The notes below the pieces were generated by a model, which worked only from the letters and a program-made list of their open reading frames with translations, did not search any database and was not told where the DNA came from. A stretch of 64,000 nt of DNA from Climacium dendroides (lineage: Eukaryota > Streptophyta > Bryopsida > Hypnales > Climaciaceae), in contig OX467086.1 of the NCBI GenBank assembly GCA_950106755.1, positions 13,534,001 to 13,598,000 of the forward strand, read 5' to 3'. The position numbers were made by a program, and so were the translations under genes. Of this stretch, positions 39,209 to 51,800 are shown in pieces. How positions within the stretch are numbered: the stretch's first letter is position 1; every line of letters starts with the position of its first letter.

Positions 39209-39439
39209 TTCCAAAAAGTTTTTTGAGTGCTTGGATTGTTCACCAAGCAATGAAAATGACATATTAACTTTTTATCTATGTAGTCAAAAGTTTTGAAAAT
39301 TGTTGGGCCTTGAAGCTACTACTTGGAAAAATGTTGTGTAAAAATTCCAACAAAAAATAGTAAAAATTTTGTTCACAGTGAATTGCCCCAAATCACTATG
39401 TTGCCAAAAAATGCAGTTTTTACATTTAGGGATTAAAGA

Positions 39440-41845
39440 TTGGTCGACCACTTTTGGATCAAAATTGACACTTTTTCATTGATAGTTAGAATTTTAGAAT
39501 GAAATTTGGATATAGATGAAAGAGGTCGGGTGTGGGGAATTGGGAACCAAGTACAGTGGGACAAGAATTAAGACAATTTGTGCTAACATGAAGTTTTAAA
39601 GTTGAAAAAACAAACAAAATACAAGCTCAAAATACAAAAATCAATACAAAAATCAATGCAAAATTTGTCATGCATTTATTGTAGAGCCCCAAACATTCAC
39701 ACCAATTCCATTGATACAATCATCTCCAGAATGCACTACGGTTGGGTATTTTTTTCCATAATTAGTCTAAGACTAGAAAATGTCTTGTCCCCCATCAACC
39801 CTTGTCCTCAATGGGAAAATCAACCACTTTTTGTGTCACATGTGCACTACTTGAGAAACTTTGAAATTAAAAAAAATTGTAACCAAGTATTTGAAAAGGG
39901 ATTTTGGTGTCAAAATTAATTTCAATTGGTTTTAGAATCTTATGTTATGTTCTCATATCCATAAAATTGTAATAAATTTCACACAATTACATTGGACTCT
40001 ATAAAAATGATCCATATTCTAGTATTGATATGCACCACAAATTTCACAAAAAATAAGGTTTTGTGATGGAATTTTGAGTTGTCATATTTTTATATATTTA
40101 AATATAAAAATTAAAATAACTAAAAAAAATTTAGACATTTTTTGTATTTCTAGGTTTTAAATGAAATTGTTGTATATTTATGGTTTATTTTAAACTATAA
40201 ATGTCTAAATTTTTAGAGTTCTGAAATTCAAAATCTTTAAATTAAATCAATATTGACAAACTAGAATTTGAATGCAAGATTGATAGATATATAGTTGATA
40301 TGGATTAACATTTCATTTTCATTGTATTAATGTCATACATTTTTAAAATTGAATTTAAAATTTATATTTCTGACAATATGCACAATGTGCATTATTTTGT
40401 GTGAAATTTGGTCTGAAGAAGTACTAAGGTGTATATACCTATAACCAACAATGCATCTAAAACCAACATTTTGTATTCTTATTGTACATTTGATGTGCTT
40501 AAATATAGGATTTAGATACATAGTGCCACTTTTCTTAGTTCATTGGTTTTGGATGTACTTACCTTAAAACCATACCACACATTTATCCCTAATCATCTAA
40601 AAATTTGATCATATTTGGCTAGTTCCCTACCTATGGGGCTGGGGTGAACCGACCTCCTTGCTTGTCGTCCTGATGTCTTGAAATTTTTTTCTTAGGAATA
40701 CATATTAAAAAAAGATCCCCTATTTTGTGCTTGATTAATCTACTTTCTACACTACTTTCGAGTGAATTTGGGGCCTTTGGTTGCAAATATGATTTCCAAA
40801 TTTCCAAATTTTATCATGCATGGCAAATTCAAATTAAAAGGTCCTGTGTTTTTTACCAAGGTAAAACCTGGGCCTCCGTGATAGGTCGGGGTAAACCGAC
40901 CCCTTTGTCCCTCCTGGTAAACATGTTACCCCGGTCCTCGCCTAAACCCCGGGAAACCCCGGGAAACCGGGTATCAACCGGGTATCAACCGGGTCCAAGC
41001 GTGTCAGGTTTCCTCCAACTGCAATAGTCGAAGCCTCCTCTCTGCACTACCAGAATGAAATGTCCAGTTCTTTTCATGTGTTTGATCACCCTTCTTCGTA
41101 TGACCAAGTTTCATCATGAACATTGCCCGCAAAGGGATTGAGCATGTGATTGGGAATCAGCTCTATGGAGAATATTTCGGTGTTGAATTCGGCTTGGTTG
41201 CATTGTGGATCATCTGCTTCACTCCAGAGGTACGGTATGCTTCTCTGAAATCTTTCGGTAAAAAATTGTAGCAGATGATCACACATTACAGAGCTGTGAG
41301 AGGCAGCTTATTTCATTGAATGACTGTGTAGTTGTGTAGTTGCAATGTAGATTGATGTAACTTATTTCATGTTACTTAGAGACTATGACTCGGTTTTTGA
41401 GTGGCAACAGACACTGTTAAGAAGAACCTCACTCTCAAACTTTCTCACTTCACTGTAGATGTGATTTGTGTTGATGTAATAGGCCTCCTTTAATTGACTA
41501 CTGAGTCAATAAAGAACCATCACCCAATTGCAATATCTACTATATGACACTCTAAAATCTTGCTGAATGCGTATGTATAGAGAACGATCTTGAGAATGAA
41601 CCCCACATCTCCACCTCAAGTTCTGGTTTCCTCACTTGTCAATTTTTAGGTCATCTATCACTGAAACGTTGAATCCTAATATATGCTTATGCTATTCAAA
41701 CAAGAAGCTAAGCTACGAGTGGCTCTCTCCTCGTAGCACTAGAAATGTGGAGCGAGGAAACCAAAACGGTGATGAACATTGTCTCTCTTCTCATTTTTTT
41801 TATTCTATAAGTAGCTCAATTTTTGAGTAAGATAGCTCCTCAAAC
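39440..41845. other. Repeat-derived spacer with a GC-rich GGGTATCAACC patch
   Basis: No gene is supported. At 40,860-41,040 a GC-rich patch contains GGGAAACCCCGGGAAACC and tandem GGGTATCAACC words, similar to wording at 38,190-38,335. GGGGTGAACCGACC (40,640) and GGGGTAAACCGACC (40,890) also recur. Confidence 0.4.
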
Positions 41846-41855
41846 TTTCTCACAA

Positions 41856-43945
41856 TAGCTTCTGTCGCTGCAAAGCTTCCTCCCTTAGATCCAGAACCAA
41901 ATAATCAGTCTTTGGTGCCAGCACTTGAAGTGTCACAATTCGGCTGGGTTACCTTGTTGGATGCAAAAACTGGCAGATGACTCAGGAGAGTGCAACTGTT
42001 GCATTTCTGAGAACTTCTGAGCTCATATTGAGGTGCAAATTATTTATGATGTTTGCAGCTCTGAGTCAGGAGATAGCCGCACATGTCCAATATGCTTTGC
42101 GCTTATGAAGCCTCCTCATTTGGCACCTATTATCCTTGCACCATGTGGTCATACGTTTTGTGCCAAGGTTAGTCTTCACCTCTCACCCCCCAAAACATTT
42201 ACCCTAAAGTGTTGGTTGGTCACCACGTTTCATCAGAATTTCAGTGTTTCGATGCAAAGCTATATACGGTCATGGAACAATTACGTTAAGTTGTGTTTTG
42301 AATCAGTGCATTGCCGTCCACACGGCAGTTCAAAGGAAGAAAGCTCGTCTGGAAGGAGGGTCCATTTGGGCTCCGCCATGCCCACACTGCAAGGAAAGGG
42401 TTGTGGCTCAAAGCGTGAACATCACATTACAGAACATCATAATGGAGAGGCTAGCAATTGAAGAAAATTTGCGACAGGTTGAGATGGAGAGCAGGTACCC
42501 AAAGATTCCTTTGCGAGGTCACTTGTTATATGCGGAGCTTTTGACTCCAAGGAAAGGAGACTTGGTAAGGTGTGTCTCATTTTCACCTAAATTGGATTTG
42601 TTATGTTGCTGATTTTCGCAAAGAAGGTTGACCTAAAAATGCTTACCTAGCATTGTTGTTGTGTCTGACACTTTTCTCCATTTTCACATCATATTGGATG
42701 TTCAACGTCGACTGTTTTATTAGACAAGTGTCTACTTCTGAGTGAAATCAGCTATGCATGAATCCTATATCAAACTGCCTTGATTTTTGTTGGGGCCTTT
42801 TGGCAATTGAAAAAAGAATTCCAATGTATCATGGCATGTATTTGATGAACACATTATGAATTAACTATGATTATAAGTATATTGCTTCCATAGCAATGAC
42901 TGCTTCACAATTTGTTCTCATCTTATGTACTTTAGGTCATTGTGTAGATTCTCTTTCAAAATGAAAATTTTAAAGCTAAGTTTTAGCAGTATCCCTTTTC
43001 TATCCTGTCAACACTGCAATGATCCAGATTAATAGTTTCAATTTCAAACATGTAGCAACGTTACAAGAATCTATGTCCCTACAAAAGGTTTTGTCCGAGC
43101 TGTAGCACTTTTGCTTCCTTTTCATATACTAATAACATATTCTAACTTCTTCACATTCACTGAAGATGTAGCTTTTTTCAATGCAAGGCCTCCTCTTCAG
43201 TCTAGGACAAATGAACTGTTGATCGTTTTCCTCTGGCGCATTTTCCTCTTGCAGACATGCCCTTCAAGGGACAACATCGAGGACAAGGTAGTACGGGTGC
43301 ATGGGAGAGCATCACCCAGGCCATTATGTCGTCAATCCTTGCAAAATGCGTTGCAGGAGACGAGGGATAGACAAGATGTAAGGGTGAATGATGATGACCT
43401 GCTTCTTTTGTGACAAGTAAACAAAGACAGTATCGATCTCTACAAAATTACATAGAGTTCAAATTCACACGATTTTATGGGCTAAGCATCATATAGGAAG
43501 AAGAATATCTAAATGCGTACTGCTTCCAGTATTTACAGATTTGGATTTGTTAAATTTTTTTGACAGAGATTGGAAACCGACTTAGCAGCAGCAGAAGCAA
43601 AACTCAACCTCTTGGATACCAGAGAAAAAGAGTTGAGGCAGATACTACAGAAGGTAAGGACTACTAAATAGCCGCACTCGTGAAGAGGATTCAAGCAATA
43701 TTCTGCATTAACCTGTTATAAATCTACACAATTGTCATTGCACTGGATTCATAAAATTTGGTACTGAAAGTGTACAAATAAGGCGGATCCAACAGGTGAG
43801 TTTGGAGCATCGCATGGTGCAATCTGAAATGGAAGACACCAAAAACAAGAAGAGCATGCTGCATCAGGCACACGCAGAAACTTTGAAAAAATCAAAGCTA
43901 ATCAAAGCATCAATGGTGGCTATGGCGTTAGAGAAGGATGAATAA
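41856..43945 (+). CDS. RING-finger/coiled-coil protein (probable E3 ubiquitin ligase)
   Basis: Two exons encode a complete RING-HC domain: 42059-42167 (GDSRTCPICFALMKPP, then APCGHTFCAK) and 42307-42564 (CIAVHTAVQRKKARLE, then PPCPHCKERVVAQSVN). They join in phase 0 through GTTAGT/AATCAG. The eight ligands read C-x2-C, C-x-H, C-x2-C, C-x2-C, with a long first loop. After the RING come LQNIIMERLAIEEN and a GTAAGG donor. Coiled-coil exons follow at 43357-43377 (ETRDRQD), 43567-43653 (RLETDLAAAEAKLNLLDT onward) and 43796-43945 (VSLEHRMVQSEMEDTKNK onward), ending EKDE-stop, all in phase 0. Short linking exons around 43,055-43,215 are uncertain. An upstream exon near 41,856-41,975 (LPPLDPEPNNQSL, QFGWVTLLDAKTG) is likely but its donor is unresolved. 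The RING predicts ubiquitin transfer; the target is unknown. I recognise no named family. Confidence 0.7.
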
Positions 43946-44431
43946 CGGTACTTAGTGAATTATAACTCAACATTGCGTGCCTCTTGTCCACTGTAGTTCA
44001 TAACATGTTTCACCGTGTAACACCGGGCTGGTCACTGTGGAAATTATTCTTTCTGATATCGTGTGCTGGAAAAACATTCAATGCAGGTTAAACTACTGAG
44101 CAAGACCTCTTTCACACAAAATTCCAACGATAAACATCTGCAATTCCTTCTTAGATATAGTAGAAGGATTCTTTGTCATCCATTAGACACTTAATGTCTA
44201 CATTCTACAATATTATAGGATTAATCCTAAAAGAACATGGTCCACCACGACCAAGGTAGTCAACAAAATGCTTCAATTATTGAACCAATAGGAGCATTCT
44301 TTGTGTCTACATACTAGAGAACCTAGATAGTCCAAATTCCAGAAAATGTGAAAAATCATGTGTTCTATAGTGCAATTTACATATAAGAATTATTCGATGA
44401 TGGCTTTCAAACAAAAGTTGTAAATGATATC

Positions 44432-44560
44432 CAGGGCTTTTTTTTGGACCAATGTCCCCCCATGTTGGCAGCACTACAGAGGCCAGTTTTTGGAGGGATG
44501 AAGCCAGAGAGGTCAGATTTTTGACAATCTGACAAAATTTCGCCCAAAAAAAAAGCCCTG
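44432..44560. mobile_element. 129-bp hAT-type MITE
   Basis: Terminal inverted repeats CAGGGCTTTTTTTTGG and CCAAAAAAAAAGCCCTG bound the element. A perfect 8-bp target duplication ATGATATC flanks it at 44424-44431 and 44561-44568. The CAGGG tip and 8-bp duplication are hallmarks of hAT transposons. The interior has a GGTCAGATTTTTGACAATCTGAC hairpin-like stretch and no coding sequence. Confidence 0.93.
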
Positions 44561-44660
44561 ATGATATCCATATATCATATCCATGCAATCAAATCTACCA
44601 TTACACCCACCATCTAGCTTGTTTATAGAATCCCTTATTGGATGGCAATTGAACAATAGA

Positions 44661-44818
44661 GCAATTGCAGTAAAATTCTTGTCTTAAATGTATGCATTTT
44701 AATCACAATAACTTTAGGCCCATTTGGATTCTATCATACAGCAATTGCAGTAAAATTCTTGCCTTAACTGTATGCATTCTAATCACGATAACTTTAGACC
44801 CATTTGGATTCTATCTAC
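44661..44818. repeat. 80-bp tandem duplication
   Basis: The unit beginning GCAATTGCAGTAAAATTCTT is repeated once at a distance of exactly 80 bases (44661 and 44741), with about seven changes between the copies. Confidence 0.9.
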
Positions 44819-44819
44819 A

Positions 44820-45814
44820 CAAGTTACTGTGTAAGAATTCAAATTCATATATGCAGATGAACTGCAAACCATTACAAAGTTTCATGTTCACTTGTGTACA
44901 TTCTTATAACAATTGTGGTGTCAAATTTGTAGAGAATTGGAATTGGATTCTCCCACCTTATTATTACTTCCAGGAGACACATGTTTCTTTCCAGTTAAGA
45001 ATCTAGAAACCCTGAACTTCATTGTTGTCGAACTCTTATTATATTATCAGTAAAATGATAAGACCCGGTATACACTTTGAATTCCAAAACTCCAAATTAC
45101 ACTAACAAAAAGGGGTTGTCCATTCAACACTTTTCTTCCTTACACTTTTTGGTGTCAAAATGTGTTTTTGAACTCAATTGACAAAAAGAGAGTCAACAGG
45201 CACCACCCAATTTTGGTAGTAGAAGTTCAGCCTTTTCGTAACTTCAGAAAATACATTGAGAGATTCTTGGCTACGCATTGATCAACAAGCAAGCAAACAA
45301 GGGTCTGACTTTCAATACTTCCTGCTACTAATCATAAGATGCCAAACATCAACAGAAGTCAAAAGAATGTCAAAACCATTTTTCTACAGTACTCATCTCA
45401 CGTGATTCTCTAATTTGTTAATCACACTTAACATGGATGGTAACCTGGAGTAAAATTCATGCATTAGTTACAAACATTCTGAGGCTGTGACATGAAAGTG
45501 GGGAGCACAATACTTTGGAATTTTAAAAAAACTAAACTTGAGCAGTCATGGATTTGTACTCACTCTACTATCAATAGCGTCATAAATACCAAAAGTGTTT
45601 TTGAATTCACACACAATCCAGCATCAGTCTGCTTAAGCTGAATTTGTTGAAAAAAAACAGCTGGTCAAGTTTTTCAACACATACCAGCCTCGAACGTTGA
45701 TACTACTCTCATATTCCACGAGGGTGAGAGCAGAAAAAAAGGGGAGCTCACTTTCCAGAAATGTCTTGACAGGAAAGGAAAGGAAAGATGGTCTCATCAG
45801 AAACATGAGGTTGG
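44820..45814. other. Spacer between convergent RING and HD-ZIP III genes
   Basis: No gene is seen. It should hold the 3' untranslated regions of the RING gene (plus) and the HD-ZIP III gene (minus), which converge here. Confidence 0.5.
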
Positions 45815-48800
45815 TTAAGTCACAAAGGACCAGCCGATGAAAAGGAAAGCTATGCATTCCACGGTCTCAGTGTCGTCCACCACTTTCCAAGCCAGGGCCT
45901 GCTCATATGCTACGGTCCGGCCAGTGCTGGACATACGCACTCCTGCTGGAAGGGAGCAGTATCCCTGGTCCACAAGCACAAAAGAAATCAATACATCAAC
46001 ACCAATTACAAGGATGCAAGACTAGTTTGTTTTGTAATAAGTTAACACAAAAGAGAAATTATAGTCCTTCGAGAATTTGCAAGGTCTACCATGTGGAATC
46101 CAGAGTTGGAAAAGTTGGAAGTAAGGAAATGCCACCTAATATTGACTGAATGAGCAGTTGAGCATGGTTTCTTTTAGTAAACTATTTAAGTTTTGGTTGA
46201 ATCTTGTAGGAAGTCAAAATTGAACGCTAGATTTCACTCAGCATGCATTTTTGGACACCATTTAAATAAACTATGATTTTCCAAAGTTCTGAATATAGGT
46301 GTACCCCAATATCGACTATTGGATCTCATGAATAGAGGATTAGGTGAGAATCTACAGGGGTTGGTTTTAAAAACAGGTCACAATTAGGTGGAATTACCTA
46401 AAGAGTCTCTATATGGTGTGTTGGTGGATTTGTAATGAGGGAGAAGCACTTTAGAATTTAATGATTCTTGAACCATTTATTCGTCAAAGGTTTTAGAATC
46501 GACCTAGAGTAAGTTTGTGAGAGAAGTTTCAAATCGTTAAAACACAATTTTGAAGTTTGCTAAGCCATTGAAATCTTGGGGTGTGCCGTCGATGACATGC
46601 TTACTATACTGTAATTAAAGATTACGGTGCAAGTCACAAGTAGTAAGGGTGAAACGCCCACCTGTTGCAAAATTTGATTAAACGTGGCATATGATAACTT
46701 GCGATCATTTTCATTGAGAGTCTTCTCCCAATCCAACTCTTGCAAGGAGCTTGACGTAGTTTCAAACATCTCAAGGCCTGATCGATTGGCAAATACAAAC
46801 TCCGGCATTCCCTGACCAAGAAGCACAATTTTTTCATCAATAACAGTAAATATGAGGCAAAGTGGTCTCGTTCTTTTGATAAGTCTTAGAATTGTTAATA
46901 TCTACAATGAGCTGAAGCTCCGAAAAAAATGAGCATCAGGATTTCTGGTACCTTCCAAGCGCAGCATACAATGGCATCTGTATGATGCCAGAATGCCTTG
47001 AACAGAGCATCATCATTCCCATTTTCGGGCCTCATCAGATCCATACCCAAGTGAAACCTGCTCACCACATTCCATAAAAACAGCAAAAGTCTTTTGTCAA
47101 CAACTAGATGACAAGTTTTGCCAATTTCTTTGCAAGGAGATCAGATGGACCTGTCAAAACTCTTAACGACCTCGTATATAGTCTACTCACTGTTCCAGGT
47201 GCTATTCTAATTCAGATTCTATGGAACGCAGTACGGATCCAAGTGGTGAAGGCAGGAAATTGTTAAAAGAAAAGGGCTGCAGAATACACTCAATTGGACT
47301 AACTGGCGAGTGCTGTAAGCACCACTTGGCTTAACGACTATGAAAACATCTCCTTGAATGGAAACGGGGTCATCTACAGTCACTTCCAGCCAGTCTACAA
47401 CCTCCCACTTTGATATTGCATAAGAAATAGACTCACAGATTAAAATTTGATGCCCAGAGGATCAAAAATCTCTCCGCAGCTCTATATAGATCTCCCAAAA
47501 AAACACTCATACACATGACATGTCAGTGATTGGGAAAAATACCTGTAGCTCCTCAGAACATGACGTGCCAAGGAAAGTGCGTCTGGATTACTCGGCACTT
47601 GACGGAGTGGAGCAGGTCCTCGGGAGGGCGCCAAAGCCATGGCGACCCGTTGAACTGAGGCCACTACAGTGCGCACATACTGACGAGCCATAGCCGCACA
47701 AGTTTCACGAGTATGCACCTCGTATGCAAATTGGAAGGCAATTGTAAGAACAGACCGCATCTGACCAGCACTGTTGTTCGACTTTGAGTCACCATTCAAG
47801 CGCAGATCGTTGCCTCCCTCGAGAGTTGAAGCTAAATCAAGTGTGCGGTCAAGACCAAACCCATCCTGCACATACAAACGTTACTATATTAAGGATGTAT
47901 GGTTTTTAAATGATTAGTTTGATTGTACATACTGTGGACGGTACATTTAAAATGCGGAAAAGAATTCATATCATAAGATTGAGTGGAGAACATTGCATGT
48001 GTTGATTCAAAAAAATATGACGCCAAAACATGGTCTTCCTCGTCCTTACAAGGCTTAAGAGAAGAGAACGTACCGCAACACTTGTGTCAATAGGGCTAAC
48101 ACAAAATCCTGATGGAAGAAGGGGAATATCTTCAGCCAGTGCAACGTCCACTGGAGCAAAGACCAATTGTGCACAAGCCCCAACTGCACTCTGGTCGATC
48201 CCGCTGCAAAGCTGATTATCAAACAACCACACGATATGTCAGTTTATATGTTTTATAAACGGTTTCAATGTTGCACATTTATTAGTCACCAAAAGTGAAT
48301 TGGTCAAAAGTGCAGAAAGCCATGTAACGAATTTGCTGAGTACAACGAAAACACACCTGCAGAAGGAAAGTGTCTCGTGAAAGAACCATATGCTGCACTG
48401 AGCTATGACCCTCCAGCTTCACAACTTCCAGCATCTGAATACCACCGATTCTTAGAAGCTAATCCAATTAAAAGAAATTAAGAAGGTCACAATTTCCCAG
48501 TAAAACCGGAACCGTTCGAATAAAAAATCAAGTTCGAAATTGTGATGTCAACACCTACAAGAGTTTCAGGAGTGAATACCTCTCCATGTTCCGCAGAATG
48601 GGCCAATGGCAGGGGCAACTGGACATGAGACACGCCAACACCTCGAGGAGCATAGCCATTGCCATTACTTCGAAAGGATGTCGCCACATTAGCATCCATA
48701 TCGTAGTCGGCCCATTCTGAACGATGCTCTCTTAAGAATCTGATCAACAGAGACGGAGGGACATTCTGCAAGATACAGCAAACTGGTTACTGACACTAAA

Positions 48801-51800
48801 AACTTTCGTAAATGTGAGCCAATGTAATTCTGCAAAACGAACAGAAATTGAAACGTACAAGCCATGACTCACAACAAACTCCCTGTTGAAACCACATTCC
48901 CATGCGGTATTTTTGGTGATATCATTCACAAAACGGATGTGGTTCAACAAGGGGTTTGCACTAGTGCTTTTCGTATCTAATCGCTGATACCCTCACTCAA
49001 CAGTAAAGCCTTGACAATAAAGTAATTATCAATACTTCGCATCAAGTCAAGAAAAGACTTAATCTGGTGTACAAATCTGGATTACGTACTTCACCAATTA
49101 CTTTCTTTGTAATCAATGAGGAACTTGTATTCACTAGGATAACTGCAACTAATCGCAATTGCAACTAATCGCAACCATTGAAACTGATCCCTACATATCC
49201 TTGCCTAAGTGTGCAGCCTCTATTCATGAGAATCTAGGGTCAATTTTAGGTGCGCACCTATTTTCAGCAAATTTGAAAATTCATTGTTGATTCATACGGT
49301 GTCCAAAAAATGTACGTTAAAAGAATCTAAAATCCCCTTGACTCCCCAAAAGACCAAACAAAAAACTTTGATAGTTGAATCATAGGAGCCGTGCTCAAGT
49401 ACTCATCCGGATGATTTTTTAGGTGCAGTTATCTTAGCAAATGCCTCAACGTACAAATACAAAGACAAGAGACAACAAAGCGTTGTGTCAGAGGGCTGTA
49501 CTTGTAATAACATGGAGGCTTTAGCACAGAGAATGCCTCCACCCAAAGAATACAGCAACTTATCCGATCCAATCTGTCCCTCCAGAGATTTAGAGGTTGC
49601 GTTCAGCATCACAGTCACATCGTCTAGGCCATCGCTAACTGTAGATTCCCAGCCATCATCTCCAAATCCATTGACCGCATTGTTAAAGCCCCTGCATAAT
49701 AAGAAACAACCAATACTCAGTTCAAATATTATCCAACAGTAATTTTCGACCACAGCAGTGTCATTCTGCTCAGCAGTCTTAAAGAATTCAAATACGAAGT
49801 CTCATCAGCTCACTTGGACAGACGCTGGCTCAGTGTGCGAAGGACTGCTGGATGTTGGCCATTCCGAGGAACTCCCTCGCCACTTTCCTCTGCTGCAAGC
49901 CGCCTCAAATGCCGCAATGCCTATTTTAACAGTGCCCACAGGTATTAAGGTAACTAAACATAGAATCATCCAAACAAGTATTTGAGTATGTTTCTTCCTA
50001 CAAGACTGTCTAAGTTTTTGTTAGATTACTTGGGAGTCAAAAAGAGATTCTAGATTCTTTTAGCATGCATGTTTGGACACCAGATGAATAAACTATGAAA
50101 GTGTACCCAAAATCGATCCTCGGCTCTCATTTTAGGCTGAAGGGTTCGGTTTCAGAAACGAGTCGCAATTAGGTGCACTTAACTGAGACCACTACTGAGA
50201 AATAGAAAAACTGTTCAGATATGATGTACAGTACAATGGACCCCTAATGGACTAAGAGACCCAAACTGGACCTCATGATTTTTAACAAACATTTAAGTAG
50301 GACATGCGACCTTTCTTTTGTTCAATTTTCGTTCTCATTGGAGCTACACATGCAAAATGTAGCTGTCTGTATTATACTTTTCACAATATGATCAATCAAA
50401 TTGAGCATTTTTAAACTATGAAATCTCATTCCTTTAGGGGTTACTAGATGAGGGAAACAGTACGAGGAAGTTGTGTGCACCATACCGCAATAGTGGACTT
50501 TTGCGCCAGAACAGCTGGCGATTCATACAAAGGGCGTAGTACGTCCGGAACACTCCAAGGCTGCAAATGTGGCCACATCACATCTTTTTCAGTACACACT
50601 GTTGCGAGATCGAAACTACCCGGCCATTGATACAATCAGGAAAACAACCGAAATGTCGTACTAAAATGTTCGGGTTAGCACAGCTTAAATTCAAATCTCA
50701 TTATAATATGAAAAACTTCGGACCCCAGGTGGTAAGATTCAAGAGGTTTGAGTGTGTACCTCGTTGTCATAATGATCAACAACGTGAATTATACAACCCC
50801 CACCATCGCATGGTCGGATTAGATAACCACTTGGGAACATCTCTCCTCTCACAAAGGATTGAACGGGTGGCATAGTGGCTCCACTTTGCCCACCAGTTAG
50901 TGAACGCTCGCAAATCTGCACAGCATCATAAAATTGCATTAATGCTGACAAAAATCTGGTACCAACCGGATTGTCACAGTTTCATGCCATAAGAACAGTA
51001 CAAGAATGCTAAATTCAACCAGTTCATGAAACATTATTAACAAGTGATGCAGAAGAGGCTCACCACCAGGTTTCCATCCTCCAAAATCGTAGTGTATCTT
51101 AAAGTACAGTAATCCCGTGCAGAAGCTAACGTTGTCGGTGCGTACATCTGAGATGAAATCAAGTATTGATCGTACCTGATCTGATCAGGAGCAGAGGCAT
51201 ACAAGCACTTCCAATCTACACAAAATCTTAACAATCTTCACAAAGTACACTCTCCCCTCTCTAATGACACTGCCACAGGGTACAAATGGGCTCCTAAATG
51301 CACTGACATCTGCTCACACCTTGATATGAGGAAGGAGTTCAACCACAATATGACAGATTCTCAGGACAAAAATGGAGGATTGAGACTGGAGACGAGGATA
51401 GAAGGGTTAATTTGACCACTTGATCTTAGTGTGGTATTTCGTCTCTCAAAGGGTAAGACATTCCCCCTTGGAGTGAACATACCTTGTAAATCTATTTTCA
51501 TAATTCCTGGAAAACTGTAATGAGGATTACTACAACCACATTGTAACATAATTGTAGTGAGACTCAGTACTTTCCTCCTGCCCACTACAATAAAGTGCAT
51601 AAATCCAAAGAGGAGATATTCACCTGGGTGTACAACAACTCTATGGTCCCTCCATTTCCTGTAGGCAGAGCCCCCAAAACCTCCATGCGTCGACAGTCTT
51701 GTAGCCAAGCTGGACGATCTTTGATCACTTCTGTAACCTTGCTAGCATCAAGGGCCACAAGGCCGCAAGCTCGAGCAGCTATTCCGACGCAACCGTGGGA

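Larger units (their letters stand above)
36611..39432. mobile_element. 2.8-kb TTAA-flanked element with inverted left ends and foreign interior
   Basis: The left end is TTAA|CCCCTAAAGATAAAAA and the right end TTTTTACATTTAGGGA|TTAA, with both TTAA flanks intact. The terminal 240 bases or so at each side are inverted copies of the same family left end (GGCAACATAGTGATTT and its complement AAATCACTATGTTGCC). The interior (about 37,140-38,960) differs: it has a polypurine tract, then a moderately GC-richer stretch with no transposase frame. It could be captured host sequence. Confidence 0.6.

Noticed and set aside
49814..50485. Possible missing exon between START and the following domain of the HD-ZIP III gene
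   Set aside because: Exon 9 (ALRHLRRLAAEESG…) joins exon 8 (…AQKSTIA) in phase and matches the family; nothing is missing.
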